From NCBI RefSeq assembly GCF_009938015.1, contig NZ_AP021884.1, forward strand, positions 3,350,585 through 3,414,584: 64,000 bases of DNA. The letters run 5' to 3'. Numbering within the stretch: position 1 is the first letter of the stretch; each line of letters begins with the position of its first letter. The position numbers and the translations under genes were made by a program. The notes beneath the pieces are model-generated. The model had not been told where the DNA came from and made no database searches. It saw nothing but the letters and a program-made list of their open reading frames with translations. Shown one piece after another: positions 36,419-45,351 of the stretch. This DNA is from Sulfuriferula plumbiphila (GTDB lineage Bacteria > Pseudomonadota > Gammaproteobacteria > Burkholderiales > Sulfuriferulaceae).

Positions 36419-39142
36419 ATGACTTCCCTGCATTCACCCCCTCCCATTCAATCTGCTTGTGCTTATTGCGGTGTCGGTTGCGGCGTGCTGATCGAAACCG
36501 ACGGCGCGCGCATCACCGGCGTGCGCGGCGATCCTGACCATCCTGCCAATTTCGGCCGCCTGTGCACCAAGGGCGCAAGCCTGCATCTGGCTGCCGCGCA
36601 GCTCGACGCACGTGCGCTCTATCCTGCGTTGCGTAGCGAACGCGGCACACCGCGTGAGCGGGTGTCCTGGGACAGCGCGCTTGACCATGCCGCCGGCCGC
36701 TTTGCCGAGATCATCCGCAACCACGGCGCGGACGCAGTGGGCTTTTACATCTCCGGCCAGCTGCTGACCGAGGATTACTACGTCTTCAACAAGCTGGCCA
36801 AGGGGCTGGTCGGCACCAACAACGTGGATACCAATTCGCGTCTGTGCATGTCCAGCGCGGTGAGCGGCTACAAGGCCACGCTGGGCGCGGATGCGCCGCC
36901 TGCCTGTTATGAGGATATCGCCGCGACGGATTGCCTGTTCATTGCCGGGTCGAATACGGCCTACGCCCACCCCATCGTGTATCGCCGCATCGAGGATGCA
37001 CGCAAGTCCAACCCTGATCTGAAGGTCATCGTGGTGGATCCGCGCCGCACCGATACGGCGCGCGAGGCCGACCTGCACCTGCCCATCCTGCCCGGCACCG
37101 ACGTGGCGCTGTTCAACGCCATGCTCCACGTGATGCTGTGGGAAAACATGACCGACGCGGCCTATATCGCCGCGCATACCAGCGGCTTCGATGCGCTACG
37201 CGCCACGGTGCGCGAGTACACGCCGGAATCAGTGGCCGGCCTGTGTGGCGTGCCGGCGACGGACATCATCACTGCCGCGCGCTGGTTCGGGCAGTCCCCC
37301 GCCACGCTGTCACTGTATTGCCAGGGCTTGAACCAGTCCAGCCACGGCACCGACAAGAACGCTGCGCTGATCAACCTGCACCTCGCCACCGGCCAGATCG
37401 GCCGCCCCGGTACCGGGCCGTTTTCCCTCACCGGCCAGCCCAATGCCATGGGCGGGCGCGAAGTGGGCGGCATGGCGAATTTGCTGTCCGCGCATCGCGA
37501 TCTGGCCAACCCGGCGCACCGCGCCGAAGTGGCGGCCTTGTGGGGCGTGGACTCAGTACCGGAAATCCCCGGCAAGACCGCGCTGGAAATGTTTGAAGCA
37601 GTCGCGCGCGGCGAGATCAAGGCGCTGTGGATCGCCTGCACCAACCCGGCGCAGTCGCTGCCCAATCAGGCACTGGTGCGCGCCGCGCTGGAAGCGGCCG
37701 AATTCGTGGTAGTGCAGGAGGTGAATGCCTTTACCGAAACCGCCGACTACGCCGACCTGCTGCTGCCCGCCGCCGCCTGGGGCGAGAAGGAAGGCACAGT
37801 CACCAACTCCGAGCGCCGCATCACCCATTTGAAGGCCGCCATTGCTGCCCCGGGTGAAGCGCGCCCGGATTGGGAAATCGCCGCAGACTTCGCGCGTCGG
37901 CTGGGCGCGCAGTTGGGCAAACCAGGTACAACCCTGTTTCCCTATGTCAACGCGGAAGCCGTGTTCAACGAGCACCGTGCATCCACACGCGGTCGCGATC
38001 TTGATATCACCGGCCTGTCCTACGCCCTGCTGGATGAACAGGGCCCGCAGCAATGGCCGTTCCCGGAAGGCGCGACTACCGGCAAGGTGCGGCTTTACGC
38101 CGACGGCGTGTACCCCACCGCCGATGGCCGCGCGCGCTTTGCCAGCCCCCGCTACCTGCCCACCGCCGAAGTGATTGACGCGCGCTATCCGCTGCACTTC
38201 AACACCGGCCGCCTGCGCGACCAGTGGCACGGCATGAGTCGCACCGGCATGGTGGCACGGCTGTTCAGTCATGTGGAAACACCGGTCTTATCCATGCACG
38301 CTGACGACATGGCGCGCCGCAGCCTCAAGAACGGCGACCTGGTGCGCGTGAAAAACCGGCGCGGCGAACTGCTGGTGCCGGTGGAAGCCAGCGAAGACAT
38401 GCGCGTGGGACAGGTATTCATGCCCATGCACTGGGGTGGGCGCTATATGAGCGGCTTCGGCGTCAACACCGTCACCGCCGACCAGCGCGACCCGGTGTCG
38501 CGCCAACCGGAACTCAAGCACGCCGTCGTGCAGGTGGAAAAAGCGCCGTTACCCTGGCACATGGCAGTGATGCGGCGCGATCACGCGGTGGCGCGCATGT
38601 TGCGTATCCAGCCGCTGTTGGCGCGCTTCGATTACGCCAGCTGCGGCCTGTATGGCCGCGACAACAACCCGCTGCTGGTGCTGCGCGTGGCGCACGGCAC
38701 GCCGCTCTCGGCCGAGATGCTGGCGGAAATCGACACGCTCCTCGACATGCAGGACGAGGCCAGCATCATGCGCTACGACGATCCCCGGCGCGGCATTTCC
38801 AAGCGCGTCATGGTGGAAGACGGGCGTGTGGTCGGCGTGCGCCTGACCGGGGAGACCGCGGCGCGCGACTGGCTGAAAGAAATGATGGCCGAAGGGGCAG
38901 AAATCGCCCCGCTGCGCGCCTGGGTACTGGCACCGCTGGCAACGCCGCCAGTCGGCAGCAGCAGCCGTGGGTACATTGTCTGCAATTGTCTCAATATCCC
39001 GGCAACCCAGATACTGGAAGCCGTGGCACAAGGCGCTGACTTACCTGTGCTGCAAGCCCGCCTCAAATGCGGCACGGAATGCGGCTCCTGCGTGCCCGAA
39101 CTCAGGCGCATGGTGTTGGCGCATAAACAGGAGGCTGCGTGA
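36419..39142 (+). CDS. nasA: Assimilatory nitrate reductase catalytic subunit
   Basis: NasA reduces nitrate to nitrite in the cytoplasm using a bis-MGD molybdenum cofactor. The 907-residue protein has the N-terminal 4Fe-4S motif CAYCGVGCGV, with the fourth cysteine in GRLCTKGA. The long molybdopterin domains include DTNSRLCMSSAVSGYK and QGLNQSSHGTDKNAA. A C-terminal BFD-like [2Fe-2S] domain (VCNCLNI, then CGTECGSC) receives electrons. Its TGA overlaps the GTG of ybiB. There is no ribosome site before ATG 36419; the sigma-54 start falls almost on it, so the message is probably leaderless. Its electron donor is not encoded in the window. Confidence 0.95.
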   Translation: MTSLHSPPPIQSACAYCGVGCGVLIETDGARITGVRGDPDHPANFGRLCTKGASLHLAAAQLDARALYPALRSERGTPRERVSWDSALDHAAGRFAEIIRNHGADAVGFYISGQLLTEDYYVFNKLAKGLVGTNNVDTNSRLCMSSAVSGYKATLGADAPPACYEDIAATDCLFIAGSNTAYAHPIVYRRIEDARKSNPDLKVIVVDPRRTDTAREADLHLPILPGTDVALFNAMLHVMLWENMTDAAYIAAHTSGFDALRATVREYTPESVAGLCGVPATDIITAARWFGQSPATLSLYCQGLNQSSHGTDKNAALINLHLATGQIGRPGTGPFSLTGQPNAMGGREVGGMANLLSAHRDLANPAHRAEVAALWGVDSVPEIPGKTALEMFEAVARGEIKALWIACTNPAQSLPNQALVRAALEAAEFVVVQEVNAFTETADYADLLLPAAAWGEKEGTVTNSERRITHLKAAIAAPGEARPDWEIAADFARRLGAQLGKPGTTLFPYVNAEAVFNEHRASTRGRDLDITGLSYALLDEQGPQQWPFPEGATTGKVRLYADGVYPTADGRARFASPRYLPTAEVIDARYPLHFNTGRLRDQWHGMSRTGMVARLFSHVETPVLSMHADDMARRSLKNGDLVRVKNRRGELLVPVEASEDMRVGQVFMPMHWGGRYMSGFGVNTVTADQRDPVSRQPELKHAVVQVEKAPLPWHMAVMRRDHAVARMLRIQPLLARFDYASCGLYGRDNNPLLVLRVAHGTPLSAEMLAEIDTLLDMQDEASIMRYDDPRRGISKRVMVEDGRVVGVRLTGETAARDWLKEMMAEGAEIAPLRAWVLAPLATPPVGSSSRGYIVCNCLNIPATQILEAVAQGADLPVLQARLKCGTECGSCVPELRRMVLAHKQEAA

Positions 39143-40122
39143 GTTATTCCGCCATACTCAAGGAAATCGCCCGGGGTGTACACGGTGCACGCGAACTGGC
39201 GCAGGAGGAGGCCGAACAATTGTACGGCGCCATGCTCGACGGTGGCGTACCGGAACTGGAACTGGGCGCGATCCTCATTGCCATGCGCATGAAAGGCGAG
39301 TCGGCGAACGAGCTGCTCGGCTTTTATCAGGCGCTGGAGCGCCGTGTGTATCAGCTGGATGCGCCGGGCGGCGGGGTACGCCCGGTGGTGCTGCCCACTT
39401 ACAACGGCGCGCGCCACCAGGCCAATCTGACGCCGTTACTGGCGTTGCTGCTGGTCAAGTTCGGTGTGCCAGTGCTGCTGCACGGCACGCTGGAAGGAGG
39501 TGGTCGGGTCGCCACCGCGTACATCCTGCGCGAACTGGGCATCCTGCCCTGCGCCAATGTGCGCCAGGCCAACGAGGCGTTGGCGCGTGAGCGCATCGCC
39601 TTCGTCCCCACTGCCGCGCTGTCGCCTGGACTGGCCAATCTGCTGGCATTGCGCAACCGCCTCGGCGTGCGTAATTCCGGCCATTCACTGGCCAAGATGA
39701 TTGACCCGTTCGGCGGCGACAGCTTGCGTCTGGTAAGTGTATCGCACCCCGATTACCTGGAGAAAATGCGCGGTTTTTTTCAGGCCACCGGCGGACGTGC
39801 GCTACTGCTGCGGGGCACCGAAGGCGAAGCCTTCGCCAATCCGAAACGCCGTCCCGACCTGGAATATTTTGAAGACGGTGCGCAGCAAATATTGTTTGAG
39901 GCCGAAATCGGCCCGCTCAAAACCCTGCCCAGCCTGCCCGACACCATCGACGCACCCGCTACCGCCACCTGGATACGCGAAGCGATGTCAGGTCAGCATC
40001 CCGTACCGCTGCCCATGGTCAACCAGCTCGCCTGCTGCCTGTATGGCGCGGGCTACACCAGCGACATGAACCAGGCCAAGGCCATTGTTGCCATGGAGAC
40101 CGCCAGCCTTGCTGCTGCCTGA
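39139..40122 (+). CDS. ybiB: YbiB/TrpD2-like DNA-binding protein
   Basis: This 327-residue protein belongs to the anthranilate phosphoribosyltransferase-like fold family. Its members of the YbiB/TrpD2 type bind nucleic acid rather than make tryptophan. Features are the N-terminal helical domain with GAILIAMRMKGES, a glycine-rich strand loop (HGTLEGGGRVATAYIL) and LRNRLGVRNSGHSLAKMIDPF. The GTG start overlaps the nasA stop (GTGA), so translation is coupled to nitrate reductase. The purpose of this pairing is not known; it is frequent in betaproteobacterial nitrate clusters. Confidence 0.88.
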   Translation: MSYSAILKEIARGVHGARELAQEEAEQLYGAMLDGGVPELELGAILIAMRMKGESANELLGFYQALERRVYQLDAPGGGVRPVVLPTYNGARHQANLTPLLALLLVKFGVPVLLHGTLEGGGRVATAYILRELGILPCANVRQANEALARERIAFVPTAALSPGLANLLALRNRLGVRNSGHSLAKMIDPFGGDSLRLVSVSHPDYLEKMRGFFQATGGRALLLRGTEGEAFANPKRRPDLEYFEDGAQQILFEAEIGPLKTLPSLPDTIDAPATATWIREAMSGQHPVPLPMVNQLACCLYGAGYTSDMNQAKAIVAMETASLAAA

Positions 40123-40231
40123 TTTTAGTCTTTGTACCGCATTTGTTCCACCCAGCCGGCGGTGGCTAACTCTACTCCAACGGATATCGGTTTTTGAATC
40201 CAAACCCATCATGGTGCATGCAGTTTTATCT

Positions 40232-40248
40232 TGCACTGCCTGGGTGCA
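40232..40248 (+). promoter_or_regulatory. NtrC-type binding dyad upstream of cobA
   Basis: TGCACT-GCCTG-GGTGCA is a perfect full-length match to the classical NtrC site. It lies about 100-110 bp upstream of the predicted start. A further half-site (GGTGCA, 40213-40218) lies 30 bp upstream, three helical turns away. Confidence 0.85.
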
Positions 40249-40324
40249 GACATCGCTTTGTGCGCGCCCTGATAATATCAGAATTGTTTATTAAATACAG
40301 TTATTTATTTCATAATATATGATT

Positions 40325-40340
40325 AGGCACAAGTATTGCT
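40325..40340 (+). promoter_or_regulatory. Sigma-54 promoter of cobA-nirB
   Basis: AGGCACA-AGTA-TTGCT has the invariant GG (40326-40327) and GC (40338-40339) 10 bases apart and differs from the strict consensus at two less conserved positions. The predicted start is near 40351, 26 bases before the cobA ATG. Confidence 0.82.
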
Positions 40341-40376
40341 TTGTTATGTCTGACCCATTTGAAACAAGGCAACCCC

Positions 40377-41132
40377 ATGCAAACAGGCAAAGTTTATTTA
40401 ATCGGCGCAGGCCCTGGCGACCCGGAGTTGCTGACGTTAAAAGCGGTACGCTTGCTGAGCACAGCAGACGTGGTGCTGGTGGACGATCTGGTGAACCGCG
40501 CGGTGCTCGACCACGCACACGGTGGCGCGCGCATCATCGAAGTCGGCAAGCGTGGCGGCTGCCAGTCCACGCCGCAGGCCTTTATCCATCGCCAGATGAT
40601 TAGCGAGGCACGCGCCGGCAAGGTGGTCGCGCGGCTCAAGGGCGGCGACCCATTCATGTTTGGTCGCGGCGGCGAGGAAATTGAAGCCTTGCGCGCAGCG
40701 GGTATCCCTATAGAAGTGATCAGCGGCGTGACCTCGGGCATCGCCGCCCCGGCCGCGCTGGGCATCCCGGTCACCCATCGTGACTGGGCGCCCGGCGTGA
40801 CCTTTGTCACCGGCCACACGCGCGACGGCAACAGTGTGAACTGGGCAGCGCTGGCAGCAGCACGCACCACACTGGTGATTTACATGGGCATCAAAAACCT
40901 GCCGGATATCGTGGCGCAACTGCTGGCAGCGGGACTGCCCTCCACCACGCCCGCAGCTGTCATACAAAATGGCACACTTGCCCGGCAGCGCCAAATCAAG
41001 AGCAATTTAAGCAATTTGCCAGCCGCAACGCAGCAGGCTGGCATCGGCAGCCCGGCCATCATGGTGATTGGTGAAGTCGCCAGCCTGGCTCACCTTGAAA
41101 CCTGTGCAGAGACTGCCGTCAAGGCAGCGTGA
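40377..41132 (+). CDS. cobA: Uroporphyrinogen-III C-methyltransferase (siroheme synthesis)
   Basis: The enzyme adds two methyl groups to uroporphyrinogen III, giving precorrin-2 for siroheme. The 251-residue protein has the SUMT motifs VYLIGAGPGDPELLTLKA, the catalytic VVARLKGGDPFMFGRGGEE, VISGVTSGIAAPA and VTFVTGHTRDG. It lacks the CysG-type dehydrogenase/chelatase domain; the chelatase function is probably supplied by CbiX at 44983. ATG 40377 has AAGG upstream; a TTG at 40341 lies before the predicted transcription start. It is first in the operon with nirB, whose product needs siroheme. Confidence 0.95.
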   Translation: MQTGKVYLIGAGPGDPELLTLKAVRLLSTADVVLVDDLVNRAVLDHAHGGARIIEVGKRGGCQSTPQAFIHRQMISEARAGKVVARLKGGDPFMFGRGGEEIEALRAAGIPIEVISGVTSGIAAPAALGIPVTHRDWAPGVTFVTGHTRDGNSVNWAALAAARTTLVIYMGIKNLPDIVAQLLAAGLPSTTPAAVIQNGTLARQRQIKSNLSNLPAATQQAGIGSPAIMVIGEVASLAHLETCAETAVKAA

Positions 41133-41160
41133 TTCAGCTTAACCCTTGGAGTGTATTGCA

Positions 41161-43590
41161 ATGCAGAAAATGAAACTGGTCATGGTAGGCAACGGCATGG
41201 CGGGTGTGCGTACCCTGGAAGAATTGCTGAAACTGGCGCCGGATCTGTACGACATCACTGTGTTCGGCGCCGAGCCGCATGCCAACTATAATCGCATTCT
41301 GCTGTCGCCGGTGCTGGCAGGCGAGCAGACCATTCAGGACATCATGCTGAACGATGTGGACTGGTACCGCGACAATGGCATCACCCTTCATCTCAACAAG
41401 AGGATTACCCACATTGATCGCAAAAAGCGCGTGATCATGGCGGACGACGGCACCACAGCGGAATATGACCGGCTTATCCTCGCCACCGGCTCCAATCCTT
41501 TCATCCTGCCCATACCTGGCAATGATTTACCGGGGGTGATCGGCTACCGCGACATTGCCGACACCGATGCCATGATCGCAGCCGCCCAGATGCATAAGCA
41601 CGCGGTCGTGATCGGTGGCGGCCTGCTCGGCCTGGAGGCGGCCAACGGTCTGAAGCTGCGCGGCATGGACGTGTCGGTCGTGCATATCAATGAATGGCTG
41701 ATGGAACGCCAGCTGGACAAGGCCTCAGCCAAACTGCTGCAAAAAAACCTGGAAGACAGGGGACTGAAGTTTCTGCTGCAAAAACACACCGCAGAGCTGG
41801 TGCGCGGCGAATCCGGGCGCGTGGCAGCAGTAAAATTCAAGGATGGCGAAACCGTGCCCGCCGACCTGGTCGTGATGGCGGTGGGCATCCGCCCCAACAC
41901 CGCGCTTGCGGAATCCGCAGGCATTTACTGCAATCGCGGCATCGTGGTGAACGACACCATGCAAACCTACGATCCGCGCATCTATGCCGTCGGCGAGTGC
42001 GTCAACCACCGCGGCACCGCCTACGGGCTGGTAGCGCCATTGTTTGAGATGGCCAAAGTTGCCGCCAATCACCTGGCCGAGTTCGGCATCGGACGCTACA
42101 CCGGTTCGGTGACCTCGACCAAGCTCAAGGTCACCGGTATTGATCTGTTTTCTGCCGGCAATTTCACCGGCGGTGAGGATTGCGAGGAAATCCTGCTATC
42201 CGACCCGGTAGGCGGCGTATACAAAAAGCTGGTGATCCGGGACAACAAGCTGGCCGGTGCGGTGATGTACGGCGACACCGTGGACGGCGCCTGGTATTTC
42301 CAGTTGCTGCGCGAAGGCCGCAACATTTCCGACATCCGCGACCATCTCATGTTCGGCCAGAGCCACGTCGGCGACCTCGGCCACACCGGCCACAACCGCG
42401 CCGCCGCGATGACCGACGAAATGGAAATCTGCGGCTGCAATGGCGTGTGCAAGGGCAGCATCGTCAAGGCGATCAAGGAAAAAGGCCTGTTCACGCTGGA
42501 GGACGTACGCAAGCACACCAAGGCCTCTTCTTCGTGCGGCTCCTGCACCGGGCTGGTGGAGCAATTGCTGGCCTCGGTGCTGGGCGGCGACTATTCGGAA
42601 GCACCCAAAACCAAATCCATCTGCGGCTGCACCGACCACACCCATGCCGAGGCGCGCGCAGTCATCCGCGACAACAAATTGCTGTCCATTCCGGAAGTCA
42701 TGGATTTTATGGACTGGCGCACGCCCAACGGCTGCTCCACCTGCCGTCCGGCATTGAACTACTACCTGATCTCCACCTGGCCCGGCGAGGCAGCGGACGA
42801 CCCGCAGTCGCGCTTCATCAATGAACGCGCCCACGCCAACATCCAGAAGGACGGCACTTACTCGGTGATCCCGCGCATGTGGGGCGGCCAGACCAATTCC
42901 AGCGAGTTGCGCCGCATTGCTGACGTCGCCGACAAGTACGCCATCCCCACGATGAAAGTCACCGGCGGCCAGCGCATTGACCTGCTTGGGGTGAAAAAGG
43001 AAGACCTGCCGGGCGTGTGGGCCGACCTGGACATGCCCTGCGGGCATGCCTATGGCAAGGCGCTGCGCACAGTGAAGACCTGTGTCGGCAGCGAATGGTG
43101 CCGCTTCGGCGTGCAGGATTCCACCCAGCTCGGCGTGGATCTGGAAAAAGCGCTGTGGAAAATGTGGGCGCCGCACAAGGTCAAGCTGGCGGTATCCGGC
43201 TGCCCGCGCAACTGTGCCGAATCAGGCATCAAGGACGTCGGCATTATCGGTGTGGATTCCGGCTGGGAAATCTACATCGCCGGCAACGGCGGCATCAAGA
43301 CCGAAGTCGCGCATTTCTTCGTCAAGGTGAAGACCCCCGAAGAGGTGATGGAATATACCACCGCCTTCCTCCAGCTCTACCGCGAGGAGGGCTTCTACCT
43401 GGAACGCACCGTGCATTACTTCAATCGCGTCGGCATGGATTACATCAGGCAGCGTGTGCTCGAAGACAGCGCCGGGCGTAAAGCGCTGCATGCACGTATG
43501 ATATTTGCGCTGCAGGTGGAAAAAGACCCGTGGGTAGAACGCGCCAGGGAAGGCGTTCTGAAACACGAATTCGAAATGCTGACGGTTTAA
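41161..43590 (+). CDS. nirB: NAD(P)H nitrite reductase large subunit
   Basis: NirB reduces nitrite to ammonium in the cytoplasm. The 809-residue protein has an FAD/NAD domain (MVGNGMAGVRTLEEL; ILATGSNPFI; VIGGGLLGLEAANGLK), a BFD-like [2Fe-2S] region (CGCNGVCKGSIVKAI, then SSSCGSCTGLVEQLL), and a sulfite/nitrite reductase domain whose siroheme/4Fe-4S cysteines are in TCVGSEWCRFG and SGCPRNCAE. A GGAG-type site precedes ATG 41161. It lies 28 bp after cobA. Length is slightly below that of E. coli NirB, which is common for assimilatory versions. Confidence 0.96.
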   Translation: MQKMKLVMVGNGMAGVRTLEELLKLAPDLYDITVFGAEPHANYNRILLSPVLAGEQTIQDIMLNDVDWYRDNGITLHLNKRITHIDRKKRVIMADDGTTAEYDRLILATGSNPFILPIPGNDLPGVIGYRDIADTDAMIAAAQMHKHAVVIGGGLLGLEAANGLKLRGMDVSVVHINEWLMERQLDKASAKLLQKNLEDRGLKFLLQKHTAELVRGESGRVAAVKFKDGETVPADLVVMAVGIRPNTALAESAGIYCNRGIVVNDTMQTYDPRIYAVGECVNHRGTAYGLVAPLFEMAKVAANHLAEFGIGRYTGSVTSTKLKVTGIDLFSAGNFTGGEDCEEILLSDPVGGVYKKLVIRDNKLAGAVMYGDTVDGAWYFQLLREGRNISDIRDHLMFGQSHVGDLGHTGHNRAAAMTDEMEICGCNGVCKGSIVKAIKEKGLFTLEDVRKHTKASSSCGSCTGLVEQLLASVLGGDYSEAPKTKSICGCTDHTHAEARAVIRDNKLLSIPEVMDFMDWRTPNGCSTCRPALNYYLISTWPGEAADDPQSRFINERAHANIQKDGTYSVIPRMWGGQTNSSELRRIADVADKYAIPTMKVTGGQRIDLLGVKKEDLPGVWADLDMPCGHAYGKALRTVKTCVGSEWCRFGVQDSTQLGVDLEKALWKMWAPHKVKLAVSGCPRNCAESGIKDVGIIGVDSGWEIYIAGNGGIKTEVAHFFVKVKTPEEVMEYTTAFLQLYREEGFYLERTVHYFNRVGMDYIRQRVLEDSAGRKALHARMIFALQVEKDPWVERAREGVLKHEFEMLTV

Positions 43591-43597
43591 ACCTTTA

Positions 43598-43662
43598 GCC
43601 ACAGAGAAGCACAGAGGAAACCGGGTGAGCGTCCTCTCTGTGGCCTCTGTGTGCTCTGTGGC
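43598..43662. repeat. CACAGAG-rich inverted repeat between nirB and nirD
   Basis: The left arm (43598-43618) carries GCCACAGAG and CACAGAGG. The right arm (43632-43662) carries the complements CCTCTCTGTGG and CTCTGTGTGCTCTGTGGC. Similar A/G-rich CACAGAG elements are, from memory, dispersed in many proteobacterial genomes. The hairpin lies in the 96-bp gap inside the operon and could affect nirD expression. Confidence 0.7.
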
Positions 43663-43686
43663 AATACATGAAGTGAAGGAAACAAC

Positions 43687-44025
43687 ATGAGCGAATGGAA
43701 AAAAATCTGCACGCTGGGCGAAATTCCCAGCCTCGGCGCACGTGTGGTGAAATCGGCGCAGGGCGACATCGCCATCTTCCGTACCGCCCGTGATGAAGTG
43801 TTCGCCCTGCATGATCACTGCCCGCACAAGGGCGGCCCGCTGTCACAAGGCATCGTCGCCGGAAAAACCGTGACCTGCCCGCTGCACGGCTGGAAAATCG
43901 GCCTGGACAGCGGCGCGGCCGAGGCGCCAGACGAAGGGCATGCGCCTTGTCTGCATGTGAAGGTGGACGAGAGGGGTGAGGTGTGGCTGGACCTGAAGCC
44001 CGTCGCCACCCCGTGTATTGCATGA
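43687..44025 (+). CDS. nirD: Nitrite reductase small subunit with Rieske centre
   Basis: The 112-residue protein has a complete Rieske [2Fe-2S] ligand set: CPH in HDHCPHKGGPL and CPLH in VTCPLHGWKIG. NirD partners NirB in nitrite reduction. Many enterobacterial NirD proteins have lost these ligands; this one keeps them, so it could carry electrons. AAGGAAAC precedes the ATG. It is 96 bp after nirB, with the CACAGAG repeat between them. Confidence 0.94.
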   Translation: MSEWKKICTLGEIPSLGARVVKSAQGDIAIFRTARDEVFALHDHCPHKGGPLSQGIVAGKTVTCPLHGWKIGLDSGAAEAPDEGHAPCLHVKVDERGEVWLDLKPVATPCIA

Positions 44026-44035
44026 GTAGCACTCC

Positions 44036-44986
44036 ATGAGCGGCATGAGCTATCTCGCCGTCATCGAGCGTTACCATCAGTATCGCGATGCGTTGAGTGA
44101 ATTGCTCTCCTCCATCCTCACCGGCATGGGAGATGTGCAGTTGCTGGTGGACGACGCAGCGCGCGTCAAGGCACTGAATTGCGTGGTCAGGCATTATCCG
44201 TTTGTCGAACTGCTCTATTTGCTGGACAGTGCCGGCCGCCAGGCCACCACCAATATTGCGGCGGGCAATGCGGCAGGCAGCGACAGCAGCGGCATGGGAC
44301 GCGACCGCAGTATGCGTCCCTATTATCAGCTCGCCCGGACCAGCAGCGGCGTAGTGATTACACCACCGTATCTGTCCAGCGCCAGTAATTTGCTGTGCGT
44401 GTCGGCCGCACTGCCGCTTACCGACCCGACCAGCGGCGCGCGCATGATTGTGGTGCTGGATATCGATCTGAGCAGCGCGATTGAATTCATGATGGGTGAC
44501 CACGCCCGGCGCCGTTTCCAGCCCGCCTTCAAAACCATATACAGCGTCATTGTGCTGGGCCTGGTTGCCGTAGCCGGGGTATTGCTCTACGCTGCCTTTG
44601 CGGAATTGCTGGCCTTGCCCGCGATGAGTAACGACCCCGCCGCGCTGCATCTGAAACCGTTCAGCGTGATTATTTTCCTGACCCTGGCGCTGGCCATTTT
44701 CGACCTGGGCAAAACCATCCTCGAAGAGGAAGTCCTGATGCACAAGGATATTTTCCGCCACAGTTCCACGCGTCGCACCATCACCCGCTTCATCGCCGCG
44801 ATATTGATTGCCGTGTCCATCGAAGCGCTGCTGCTGATGTTCAAATCCGCCCTTGGCGTAACGCATGAAATGGGCGAAGCAGTGTGGATGATGTTTGCCG
44901 CCGTCGGCCTGCTGGTAGGACTGGGCCTGTATGTCTACCTGGGGGCACACGCCGAAGCCTTGCTCACGCAGGTGCCCAAACGATGA
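44036..44986 (+). CDS. Membrane protein with PDC/Cache-like sensor domain
   Basis: This 316-residue protein has an N-terminal sensor-like domain. MGRDRSMRPYYQLART, then VVITPPYLSSASNLLCVSAALPL and IVVLDIDLSSAIE, follow the Cache/PDC fold pattern. At least four membrane helices come after it (about residues 160-305), with no kinase or cyclase output domain. No N-terminal signal helix precedes the sensor, so its side of the membrane is unclear. ATG 44036 is 10 bp after the nirD stop; 44045 is an alternative start. Its stop overlaps the cbiX ATG. The position suggests a small-molecule sensor or regulator tied to nitrite reduction; this is inferred. Confidence 0.75.
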   Translation: MSGMSYLAVIERYHQYRDALSELLSSILTGMGDVQLLVDDAARVKALNCVVRHYPFVELLYLLDSAGRQATTNIAAGNAAGSDSSGMGRDRSMRPYYQLARTSSGVVITPPYLSSASNLLCVSAALPLTDPTSGARMIVVLDIDLSSAIEFMMGDHARRRFQPAFKTIYSVIVLGLVAVAGVLLYAAFAELLALPAMSNDPAALHLKPFSVIIFLTLALAIFDLGKTILEEEVLMHKDIFRHSSTRRTITRFIAAILIAVSIEALLLMFKSALGVTHEMGEAVWMMFAAVGLLVGLGLYVYLGAHAEALLTQVPKR

Positions 44987-45351
44987 ACGGTCTGGTGCTG
45001 TTCGCGCATGGCGCGCGCGATCCGCAATGGGCGGCACCGTTCCAGCGCCTTGCCGAACTGGCCACCATCCAGCGTCCGGGCTGGCAGGTAAGCGTGGCCT
45101 ACCTGGAACTGATGACCCCCAGCCTGGCAGAGGCCGTTGCTGCGCAAGTCGAAGCGGGTGCCAGCCATGTCACCGTAGCGCCGCTGTTTCTTGGTCCCGG
45201 CGGCCACCTGTGCCGCGATTTCCCAGTCCTGATGGACAAACTGCGCGCACGTTATCCCAGTGTTGGCTTTGACACCCTGCCGGCACTTGGAGAGAGCGAA
45301 ACGCTGCTGGCCGCCATTGCTGCCTGGCTGGTGGCGTCGCTGCCGGGTTGA
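44983..45351 (+). CDS. cbiX: CbiX/SirB-type sirohydrochlorin chelatase
   Basis: This 122-residue protein is a single-domain chelatase: LVLFAHGARDPQWAAPFQRL with the catalytic His, and VTVAPLFLGPGGHLCRDFP with the second. It inserts iron (or cobalt) into sirohydrochlorin, finishing siroheme for NirB. Together with cobA it supplies most of the siroheme pathway; the dehydrogenase step is not encoded in the window. The ATG overlaps the stop of the preceding membrane gene (ATGA). Confidence 0.9.
   Translation: MNGLVLFAHGARDPQWAAPFQRLAELATIQRPGWQVSVAYLELMTPSLAEAVAAQVEAGASHVTVAPLFLGPGGHLCRDFPVLMDKLRARYPSVGFDTLPALGESETLLAAIAAWLVASLPG

Noticed and set aside
43595..45037. Minus-strand open frame of 480 codons opposite nirD and the PDC gene
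   Set aside because: The plus-strand frames have clear family motifs; the minus-strand one does not.
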